From NCBI GenBank assembly GCA_035048485.1, contig CM068583.1, positions 43,677,042 to 43,741,041 on the forward strand: DNA of 64,000 nucleotides. The letters run 5' to 3'. The notes below the pieces were generated by a model. It was not told the DNA's origin, searched no databases, and saw nothing but the letters and a program-made list of their open reading frames with translations. The translations under genes and the position numbers were made by a program. This DNA is from Pteria penguin (lineage: Eukaryota; Mollusca; Bivalvia; Pterioida; Pteriidae). This document shows positions 37,901-46,778 of this stretch, piece by piece; position 1 is the stretch's first letter; the number at the start of each line of letters is the position of its first letter.

Positions 37901-40900
37901 CCATATCCGCTCTTTGTGATAAGATTAGTGTGTTATCCATATCCGCTCTTTATGATAAGATTAGTGTGTTATCCATATCCGTTCTCTGTTATAAGATTAG
38001 TGTGTTATCTATATCCGTTCTCTATGATAAGATTAGTGTGCTATCCATACCCGTTCTCTGTGATAAGATGAGTGTGTAATCCATATCCCCTTTTTATGAT
38101 AAGATTAGTGTGCTATCCATACCCGTTCTCTGTGATAAGATGAGTGTGTAATCCATATCCCCTTTTTATGATAAGATTAGTGTGCTATCCATAGGCGCTC
38201 CATATGATAAGATTAGTGTGTTATCCATATCCGCTCTTTTTGATAAGATTAGTGTGTTATCGACATCCGCTCTCTGTGATAAGATTAGTGTGTAATCCAT
38301 ATCCCCTTTTTATGATAAAATTAGTGTGTTATCCATATCCCCTTTTTATGATAAGATTAGTGTGCTATCCATAGGCGCTCCATATGATAAGATTAGTGTG
38401 TTATCCATATCCGCTCTTTTTGATAAGATTAGTGTGTTATCGACATCCGCTCTCTGTGATAAGATTAGTGTGTAATCCATATCCCCTTTTTATGATAAAA
38501 TTAGTGTGTTATCCATATCCGCTCTTTGTGATAAGATTAGTGTGCTATCTATATCCGTTCTCTATGATAAGATTAGTGTGCTATCCATATCCGCACTCTT
38601 TGATAAGACTAGTGTGTTATCCATATCCGTTCTCTTTATTAAGATTAGTGTGTTATCTATATCCGTTCTCTATGATAAGATTAGTGTGCTATCCATATCT
38701 GTTCTGTTTGATAAGATTAGTGTGTTATCTATATCCGTTCTCTATGATAAGATTAGTGTGCTATCCATATCTGTTCTGTTTGATAAGATTAGTGTGTTAT
38801 CTATATCCGCTCTCTTTGATAAGATTAGTATGCTATCCATAGGCGCTCCATATGATAAGATTAGTGTGCTATCCATATACGGTTTTTTATGATAATATCA
38901 ACGTGGTATCTATATCCTCTCTTTATGATAAGATTAGTGTACTATCCATATCCGCTCTTTGTGATAAGATTAATGTGTTATCCATATCCGCTCTTTGTGA
39001 TAAGATTAGTGTGTTATCCATATCCGCTCTTTATGATAAGATTAGTGTGTTATCCATATCCGTTCTCTGTTATAAGATTAGTGTGTTATCTATATCCGTT
39101 CTCTATGATAAGATTAGTGTGCTATCCATACCCGTTCTCTGTGATAATCTGAGTGTGTAATCCATATCCCCTTTTTATGATAAGATTAGTGTGCTATCCA
39201 TAGGCGCTCCATATGATAAAATTAGTGTGTTATCCATATCCGCTCTTTTTGATAAGATTAGTGTGTTATCGACATCCGCTCTCTTTGGTAAGATTAGTGT
39301 GTTATCCATATCCGCTTTTTGTTATAAGTTATTTGTGTTATCCATATCCGCTCTTTATGATAATATCAATGTGGTATGCATATCCGCTCTCTGTGATAAG
39401 AATAGTGTGCTATCCATATCCGCTCTCTGTGATAAGATTAGTGTGTAATCCATATCCCCTTTTTATGATAAAATTAGTGTGTTATCCATATCCGCTCTTT
39501 ATGATAAGATTAGTGTGTCATCTATATTCGCTCTTTGTGATAAGATTAGTGTGCTATCCATATCCGCTCTCTATGATAAGATTAGTGTGCTATCCATATC
39601 CACTCTCTTTGATAAGATTAGTTAGCTATCCATATCCGCTCTTTATAATAAGATTAGTGTGCTATCCATATCCGCTCTCTTTAATAAGATTAGTGTGCTA
39701 TCGATACCCGCTATCTGTGATAAGATTAGTGTGTAATCCATATCCCCTTTTTATGATAAGATTAGTGTGTTATCCATATCCGCTCTTTATGATAAGATTA
39801 ATGTGCTATCCATATCCGCTCTTTATGATAAGATTAATGTGTTATCCATATCCGCTCTTTATGATAAGATTAGTGTGTTATCTATATCCGCTCTTTATGA
39901 TAAGATTAATGTGCTATCCATATCCGCTCTTTATGATAAAATTAGTGTGCTATCCATATCCGCTCTTTATGATAAGATTAGTGTGTTATCCATATCCGCT
40001 CTTTATGATAAGATTAATGTGCTATCCATATCCGCTCTTTATGATAAAATTAGTGTGGTATCCATATCCGCTCTCTTTGATAAGATTAGTCTGCTATCGA
40101 TACCCGCTATCTGTGATAGGATTAGTCTGCTATCGATACCCGCTATCTGTGATAGGATTAGTGTGCAATCCATATCCGCTCTTTATGATAAGATTAGTGT
40201 GTTATCCATATCCGCTCTTTATGATAAGATTAGTGTGTTATCCATATCCGCTCTTTATGATAAGATTAGTGTGTTATCTATATCCGCACTCTGTTTGATA
40301 AGATTAGTGTCTTATCCATATCCGCTCTCTGTCATAAGATTAATGTGTTATCCATATCCGCTCTTTGTGATAAGTTTAGTGTGCTATCCATATCCGTTCT
40401 CTTTGATAAGATTAGTGTGTTATCTATACCCGTTCTCTATGATAAGATTAGTGTGCTATCCATATCTGCTCTCTGTGATAAGAATAGTGTGCTATCCATA
40501 TCCGTTCTCTGTGATATGAATAGTGTGCTATCCATATCCGCTCTCTGTGATAAGAATAGTGTGCTATCCATATCCACTCTTTGTGATAAGATTAGTGTGT
40601 TATCCATATCCGCTCTTTGTGATAAGATTAGTGTGTTATCTATATCTTTTCTCTTTGTTAAGATTAGTGTGTTATCCATATCCGCTCTTTGTGATAAGAT
40701 TAGTGTGTTATCTATATCCTTTCTCTTTGTTAAGATTAGTGTGTTATCCATATCCGCTCTTTATGATAATATGAATGTGGTATCCATATCCGCTCTCTGT
40801 GATAAGATTAGTGTGCTATCCATATCCCCTCTCTATGATAAGATTAGTGTGCTATCCATATCCGCTTTCTGTCATAAGAGTAATCCATATCCGCTTTCTG

Positions 40901-41508
40901 TCATAAGATTAGTGTGTAATCTATATCCGCTTTCTATGATAATATCAATGTGGTATCCATATCTGTTTTCTATTATGATAAGATTTTTATCCATATCGTT
41001 CTCTCTGAAAGTTTTAATGTGGTATCCCTAAGCGTTCTCTATGATAAGATTAATGTGGTATCCATATCCATTGTCCATAATCAGGTTAGTGTGGTATCCA
41101 TTGTCTTTGACGGTCTAAATGACACTTTAGCACGAAACTGACATGCTCACTGGTTTTATTTCGTAATTGTGTAGTATTAGAGTGGATTCCGTGGTATAAA
41201 ATATTGATACCCTTCCTTTAATTAGAATTAGGTATAATTCCTAACAAAGAGGATAAAAACGAGACAGATTTTGAAGATATAGTGATTTTTATGTGAAAGT
41301 TTATTATGCGTATTTTTCAAACATTCTAGTTGCATCGAGAACTGTGTCATACCATACCAGAATGTACAATCATGAACGAATGAAACACATAGTAAGGATG
41401 ATGCAGAACCAATGTAATGAACCCCCACCGGAGTATCGGCCTCCAACAGCAGACCCTGCACGAACAGAATCACCTCCACCTTACCGTGTGGAAATCATGC
41501 CTCCATAG
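28943..41508 (+). CDS. CYYR1/Shisa-like single-pass membrane protein, 176 aa
   Basis: Four exons (28943-28997, 30744-30900, 33993-34132, 41330-41508) join with phases 1, 2 and 1 into exactly 176 codons and a TAG stop, strong evidence for a real gene. Layout: signal peptide (1 to about 19, hydrophobic LVFLLSVYG); a short ectodomain with seven Cys (22, 26, 52, 56, 57, 65, 66) including the paired CC...CC typical of Shisa, CYYR1 and WBP1 relatives; a membrane span (about 75-98, glycine-rich start) followed by basic R99-YYKLKK; and a cytoplasmic tail with two PPxY motifs (PPEY 150-153, PPPY 166-169) that usually recruit WW-domain proteins such as NEDD4-type ubiquitin ligases. Function is unknown. 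Trafficking or receptor-adaptor roles are inferred from the family. Intron 3 is 7.2 kb and mostly satellite. Confidence 0.78.
28998..30743. other. CYYR1-like intron 1
   Basis: No repeat recognised. A 101-codon frame at 30320-30625 is open but shows no family signature. Its second half follows a possible acceptor (gaaatttcag, 30469) but no donor keeps the gene's frame, so it is left as non-coding. Confidence 0.45.
30744..30900 (+). CDS. CYYR1-like exon 2: cysteine-rich ectodomain
   Basis: Acceptor ttttcttctag, donor GTATGT. Carries all seven ectodomain cysteines and an aromatic stretch (YFMNFFGSIYVHYTY). The CC-x7-CC spacing is the family hallmark. Confidence 0.8.
30901..33992. other. CYYR1-like intron 2
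   Basis: Contains a Mutator-like element (31141-32062). 32063-33992 is otherwise unassigned: a dispersed-repeat tail near 32800-32960 with 'cgacgacggacgggctaacg', and a 9-bp perfect hairpin GTCTGCTTC...GAAGCAGAC at 33157-33181. Confidence 0.5.
31141..32062. mobile_element. 922-bp TIR element, Mutator-like, non-autonomous
   Basis: Flanked by a perfect 9-bp duplication ACTGTAGTA (31132-31140 and 32063-32071). The ends are inverted: left GGTTTCTAGACGTTTCGTCC, right in reverse complement GGTAACAGGACGTTTCGTCC. Inside each end, the motifs TTCGTCCAC and CGTCCCCAGATGATCCGTCC recur in inverted orientation over about 120 bp. The core is AT-rich and has no transposase. A 9-bp duplication with long repeat-rich ends fits Mutator-like elements best, and Merlin is an alternative. 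Confidence 0.72.
33993..34132 (+). CDS. CYYR1-like exon 3: membrane span
   Basis: Acceptor tttaatttcag, donor GTAGAT. Encodes the membrane span AIVGGAIGGTFALFCMVALT and LFLC, the basic cytoplasmic start RYYKLKKIR and an acidic DSIEEQG. The first base completes Asn71. Confidence 0.8.
34133..34690. repeat. Intron 3 start with dispersed-repeat tail
   Basis: From about 34440 the sequence 'aggtcaaaggtcacggtcaag ... ggttaaagtttttgtgacagacagacggacggacggacg' is a common bivalve-type repeat ending immediately before the 36-bp satellite. Nothing else seen. Confidence 0.5.
34691..41125. repeat. 6.4-kb satellite, 36-bp unit, with ~1-kb higher-order repeats
   Basis: About 178 units of GATAAGATTAGTGTGCTATC and CATATCCGCTCTCTAT fill most of intron 3. 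Marker variants (GGCGCTCCATAT, ATACGGTTTTTATG, TGTAATCCATATCCCC) recur in the same order 969 bp apart (36731 and 37700, which is 27 units minus 3 bp) and again about 1152 bp further on (38852). A block from 35750 to 35950 recurs near 39270-39470. Because 36 is a multiple of 3 and two frames lack stops, frames of up to 361 codons arise (repeats of ISVLSISALYDK or LVCYPYPLFMIR). They switch frame repeatedly and are judged non-coding. Confidence 0.93.
41330..41508 (+). CDS. CYYR1-like exon 4: PPxY tail and stop
   Basis: Acceptor caaacattctag. Encodes the His/Met-rich tail with PPPEYRPP and SPPPYRVE and ends at TAG (41506-41508). Confidence 0.82.
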
Positions 41509-42289
41509 AAACCGCAATCGATTACTGCATATACAGACTGCAGATGTATTGCCTTTGGTAAACGTTGTTTGTGGTATATCGGAATTCTGAGTGAAATATT
41601 GCACAAGCATTATATGCTTTAACGAAAAAACTGCTATATTCTTATATATCATGTACCATAACAAAAGCTGATACACACTTTGTTCTTTTCAAGTCTCCGA
41701 CACCCAGACAAGGATTTTGCCCTCACAAGTTCCTGTATCTATCAATTCATAGTTCTGTATGGCTGTATTCTATTGTTAGTGACCCTTAGAAACCATTTAC
41801 CACTTGTATGCCTGTGCTGGTTGTTCAATGTCCTACAATAAGTTTTTGTTAACTTCCCTTACATTCCTCTCCACCAGAACATAGGTTATTATGCCACATC
41901 TATTTGTTTTTAATGTAGTCTACATGTATGTACACACACACACACACCTACACACACAAACACACACACAAATATATAAATTTACGATTTTTGAAAAAAA
42001 GATTTATAAATTGTACCAAATGAAAACTTTAGCGAAATCACACCAAATTACTTAATTTCATATAGATAGTTTGTGTGATCAAAGAGCAAAATGGTCATTT
42101 ATTTATGTAATTTTGCAATCAATAAAAGAACTGTTATAGTGTAAAAGTCTCAAGTTTATTTTCAAATCAGATGAGGTATTTGAACTTTTTGTGTCATTTT
42201 GGATTTTTCTGGAAGCAGCATGCCGACCATCTTCTGCCGACAAACTCACCGACAATCACAATGGGCATTAATTGCACCTAGAGATCAGA
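41509..42289. other. Probable 3' UTR of the CYYR1-like gene
   Basis: Contains an impure CA tract at 41935-41972 and an AATAAA at 42121-42126. No further coding sequence. Confidence 0.5.
42121..42126 (+). promoter_or_regulatory. Candidate poly(A) signal AATAAA of the CYYR1-like gene
   Basis: Hexamer 613 bp after the stop, followed by a GT/T-rich stretch and then the satellite. Confidence 0.5.
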
Positions 42290-42987
42290 GGTGATATGTG
42301 TCTGGGAGCAGTAAGCATCTCCTTTCAGATGTGAGACAACGCATCTGGGAGTTGTTAGGGTCTCTTGTAAGAGGTGAGACCAGATGTCTGGGAATAGTAA
42401 GCATCTCCTGTCAGAGGTTGGACCGGTTGTCTGAGAGAAGTAAGTGTCTCCTGTCAGAGGTGAGACCAGGTGTTTGGGAGGAGTAAGCGTCTCCTGTCAG
42501 AGGTGAGACCAGGTGTCTAAAAGGAGTAAGCATTTCCTAGCAGAGGTGAGACCAGGTATCTGGGAGGAGTAAACATCTCCTGTCAGAGGCGAGACCAGGT
42601 GTTTGGGAGGAGTAAGTGTCTCCTGTCAGATGTGAGACCAGGTGTCTAAAAGGAGTAAGCATCTCCTATCAGTGGTGAGACCAGGTATCCGGGAGAAGTA
42701 AACATCTGTCAGAGGTGAGACCGGTGCCCCGGAGGAGTAAGCGTCTTCTGTCAGAGGTGAGATCAGGTACCCGGGAGAGTCAGCGTCTCCTGTCAGAAGT
42801 GAGACCAGGTACCAAGGAGAAGTGACCGTCCTAATCGTCTCCTGTCAAAGGTGAGACCAGGTGTCTGGGAGTGGTAAGCATCTCCTGTCAGAGGTGAGAC
42901 CATGTGTCTAAGATGAGTAAACATCTCGTCAGAGATGAGACCAGGTGTTTAAAAGGAGTAAGCATCTCCTATCAAATGTGAGACCAG
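42290..42987. repeat. 43-bp satellite, divergent left part
   Basis: About 16 diverged monomers of GTCTGGGAGGAGTAAGCGTC and TCCTGTCAGAGGTGAGACCAG. There is no dimer structure. This is the older-looking edge of the array continuing at 43207. Confidence 0.88.
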
Positions 42988-43209
42988 GGTCCGGCGCCAT
43001 AAACTGAGAATATACTTAAGTCAAAAATTTCATTTTACTTTATTCCATTATCAAACGTTCAAATAAATTTTAATGCAGAATGGTTTAATTCTATTTATCA
43101 GTAGAATAAAACTAAATAAATTCCAAATCCCAGTTATTAATTCATTGATGAACAGAAGAATATGAATTTTTGACTTAAGTATATTCTCAGTTTATGGCGC
43201 CGGACCCAG
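42985..43209. mobile_element. 219-bp Harbinger-like MITE with CAG target duplication
   Basis: The element at 42988-43206 has perfect 42-bp terminal inverted repeats starting GGTCCGGCGCCATAAACTGA, flanked by CAG on both sides (42985-42987 and 43207-43209). Removing it and one CAG restores the satellite monomer GAGACCAGGTGTC. A 3-bp CWG duplication in a site whose reverse complement reads ACACCTGGTCTC fits PIF/Harbinger elements. It has no coding capacity and an AT-rich core. Confidence 0.85.
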
Positions 43210-45672
43210 GTGTCTAAGAGTAGTAAGCATCGCCTGTCAGAGGTGAGACCTGGTATCTAGGAATAGTAAGCGTTTTCTGTCAGAGGTGAAACCAGGTATC
43301 TTGGAGTAGTAAGCGTTTCCTGTTAGAGATGAGACCGGGTGTCTGAGAGGAGTATGCCTATCATGTTAGAGGTGAAACCAGGCATCTGGGAGTAGTGAGC
43401 GTCTCCTGTTAGAGATAAGACCGGGTGTCTGAGAGGAGTATGCCTATCATGTTAGAGGTGAAACCAGGTATCTGGGAGTAGTAAGCGTCTCCTGTTAGAG
43501 ATGAGACCGGGTGTCTGAGAGGAGTATGACTATCATGTTAGAGGTGAAACCAGGTATCTGGGAGTAGTAAGCGTCTCCTGTTAGAGATGAGACCGGGTGT
43601 CTGAGAGGAGTATGCCTATCACGTTAGAGGTGAAACCAGGTATCTGGGAGTAGTAAGCGTCTCCTGTTAGAGATGAGACCGGGTGTCTGAGAGGAGTATG
43701 ACTATCACGTTAGAGGTGAAACCAGGTATCTGGGAGTAGTAAGCGTCTCCTGTTAGAGATAAGACCGGGTGTCTGAGAGGAGTATGACTATCATGTTAGA
43801 GGTGAAACCAGGTATCTGGGAGTAGTAAGCGTCTACTGTTAGAGATGAGACCGGGTGTCTGAGAGGAGTATGACTATCACGTTAGAGGTGAAACCAGGTA
43901 TCTGGGAGTAGTAAGCGTCTACTGTTAGAGATGAGACCGGGTGTCTGAGAGGAGTATGCCTATCACGTTAGAGGTGAAACCAGGTATCTGGGAGTAGTAA
44001 GCGTCTCCTGTTAGAGATGAGACCGGGTGTCTGAGAGGAGTATGCCTATCATGTTAGAGGTGAAACCAGGTATCTGGGAGTAGTAAGCGTCTACTGTTAG
44101 AGATGAGACCGGGTGTCTGAGAGGAGTATGCCTATCATGTTAGAGGTGAAACCAGGTATCTGGGAGTAGTAAGCGTCTCCTGTTAGAGATGAGACCGGGT
44201 GTCTGAGAGGAGTATGCCTATCATGTTAGAGGTGAAACCAGGTATCTGGGAGTAGTAAGCGTCTCCTGTTAGAGATAAGACCGGGTGTCTGAGAGGAGTA
44301 TGCCTATCACGTTAGAGGTGAAACCAGGTATCTGGGAGTAGTAAGCGTCTCCTGTTAGAGATGAGACCGGGTGTCTGAGAGGAGTATGCCTATCATGTTA
44401 GAGGTGAAACCAGGTATCTGGGAGTAGTAAGCGTCTCCTGTTAGAGATAAGACCGGGTGTCTGAGAGGAGTATGCCTATCATGTTAGAGGTGAAACCAGG
44501 TATCTGGGAGTAGTAAGCGTCTCCTGTTAGAGATGAGACCGGGTGTCTGAGAGGAGTATGACTATCACGTTAGAGGTGAAACCAGGTATCTGGGAGTAGT
44601 AAGCGTCTCCTGTTAGAGATAAGACCGGGTGTCTGAGAGGAGTATGACTATCATGTTAGAGGTGAAACCAGGTATCTGGGAGTAGTAAGCGTCTACTGTT
44701 AGAGATAAGACCGGGTGTCTGAGAGGAGTATGCCTATCACGTTAGAGGTGAAACCAGGTATCTGGGAGTAGTAAGCGTCTCCTGTTAGAGATGAGACCGG
44801 GTGTCTGAGAGGAGTATGCCTATCATGTTAGAGGTGAAACCAGGTATCTGGGAGTAGTAAGCGTCTACTGTTAGAGATGAGACCGGGTGTCTGAGAGGAG
44901 TATGCCTATCATGTTAGAGGTGAAACCAGGTATCTGGGAGTAGTAAGCGTCTCCTGTTAGAGATGAGACCGGGTGTCTGAGAGGAGTATGCCTATCATGT
45001 TAGAGGTGAAACCAGGTATCTGGGAGTAGTAAGCGTCTCCTGTTAGAGATAAGACCGGGTGTCTGAGAGGAGTATGCCTATCACGTTAGAGGTGAAACCA
45101 GGTATCTGGGAGTAGTAAGCGTCTCTTGTTAGAGATGAGACCGGGTGTCTGAGAGGAGTATGCCTATCATGTTAGAGGTGAAACCAGGTATCTGGGAGTA
45201 GTAAGCGTCTCCTGTTAGAGATGAGACCGGGTGTCTGAGAGGAGTATGCCTATCACGTTAGAGGTGAAACCAGGTATCTGGGAGTAGTAAGCGTCTCCTG
45301 TTAGAGATAAGACCGGGTGTCTGAGAGGAGTATGCCTATCATGTTAGAGGTGAAACCAGGTATCTGGGAGTAGTAAGCGTCTTCTGTTAGAGATAAGACC
45401 GGGTGTCTGAGAGGAGTATGCCTATCATGTTAGAGGTGAAACCAGGTATCTGGGAGTAGTAATCGTCTCCTGTTAGAGATGAAACCGGGTGTCTGAGAGG
45501 AGTATGCCTATCATGTTAGAGGTGAAACCAGGTATCTGGGAGTAGTAAGCGTCTCCTGTTAGAGATGAGACCGGGTGTCTGAGAGGAGTATGCCTATCAT
45601 GTTAGAGGGGAGACCAGGTGGCTGGGAGGAGTATGCATATCATATCAGAGGTGAAACCAGGTGTCTGGGAGT
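43207..45672. repeat. Satellite, 86-bp dimer of 43-bp monomers
   Basis: Monomers here alternate between type A (GACCGGGTGTCTGAGAGGAG, TATGCCTATCATGTTAGAGG) and type B (AACCAGGTATCTGGGAGTAG, TAAGCGTCTCCTGTTAGAG). This gives about 27 highly uniform 86-bp dimers from about 43320 to 45600, with only a few switch positions (ATG/ACG, CTCCT/CTACT, GCC/GAC, GAGA/AAGA). Local homogenisation is clearly recent compared with 42290-42987. Confidence 0.92.
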
Positions 45673-46686
45673 TATGATAAAATTTTAGTATTGTAGAGCC
45701 ACCCAAAAACAGAAAATATCCCCACCGGAAGCTTCTGAGTTTTACTTTGCAAAAGGAAGTATGCGTAACAATAAATCCATACAGCATGCACAGATCCAGA
45801 GGGCTGGACTGGGGTCTGGACCAACCCCGAGCTTCCGCCAAAATTTTATTTTCTTATTATTTTTCTGTTAAGTAAATAATTTTACACATCAAAACATTTG
45901 TGGACCCCCTCTCGGAAAATTCATTGGGGTCCGACCTCCTCTCGATAAAATTTCTGGATCCGTGCCTGACCAGTGATATGCTGGTCATGAGAAGATTTCA
46001 CCACTTCTGACGTCTGACATACGTGCATACTGGCGATTCAGCTTAATTACTACAACGGTTAAATAGTGACAGACATTTGGCATGCGTTGGTGTGCAAGCA
46101 TATTCACATACAAAATACTTTGGTTGACAAACATAAGGAAATGTCAGTATAAGTAAGACAATAGTTAACATATACCTAAGAGATAATACTATTTTCATCA
46201 AAGGAATCATAATGAATAATCAAAGGATATTATTATATTCTCATTTTCCCAGCATGTATGTTATAGTTTGAATGTCTTGATGTTTTCAACTTATGTCCAT
46301 TTTTCTTTCCCTGTCCATCAAATTATGAAATATTGCACAAATATTCATGACAGATAATATTTTTACGCTTATATGTTATGAGCGATAATTTGACCTTTGA
46401 TAATGCTACATAATTGCATTCATAACAAATTACCTGTATGAAATTAACATAGCTGCATAACGACGAGTGCCAACATAGAGCATACGAAGATGGCAACAGA
46501 AGAAAGTTATCTTTTGAATTACTATAAAAATCTCAGAAATGATCAAGAAGTTGGCTTCATGTCACGATAACACGATCTAGTATGTCATCCCGTCAACTTT
46601 GAACTAAAATCGTCAAATTCTACGTAACCTTTTTCACTGGAGTTCAACAGGTTGTCATTTTGTCTTTTCGGAGGGAAGGATGTGAA
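45673..46686. other. Upstream region of the chitobiase-like gene
   Basis: 45673-45960 has a repeat-like block ('ggtccgacctcctctcgataaaattt', 'ggatccgtgcctgac'). A 26-codon open frame ATG at 46490 to TAA at 46570 (MATEESYLLNYYKNL...) could be an upstream ORF if transcription starts that far up. No core promoter is clear. Confidence 0.4.
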
Positions 46687-46778
46687 ATGGAGATCTCTTT
46701 TCTGTTCACACATTTCGGCGTTGCCGTTTGTCTCTGTATTTATTTATCTGCTCTTATCAGTACAGCATATGCAGTAAG
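46687..46778 (+). CDS. Chitobiase-like exon 1: signal peptide
   Basis: ATG at 46687 begins MEISFLFTHFGVAVCLCIYL then SALISTAYAV, a classical signal peptide with likely cleavage after STAYA. Donor GTAAGA. Ends two bases into a Ser codon. Confidence 0.85.

Noticed and set aside
34810..40519. Several 230-360-codon open frames made of ISVLSISALYDK or LVCYPYPLFMIR repeats
   Set aside because: The 36-bp satellite has no stops in two frames. The frames change at indels, overlap each other and lie inside an intron with clear splice sites on both sides.
45602..45841. 79-codon minus-strand frame next to the 43-bp satellite
   Set aside because: Starts within the satellite and shows no domain or splice context.
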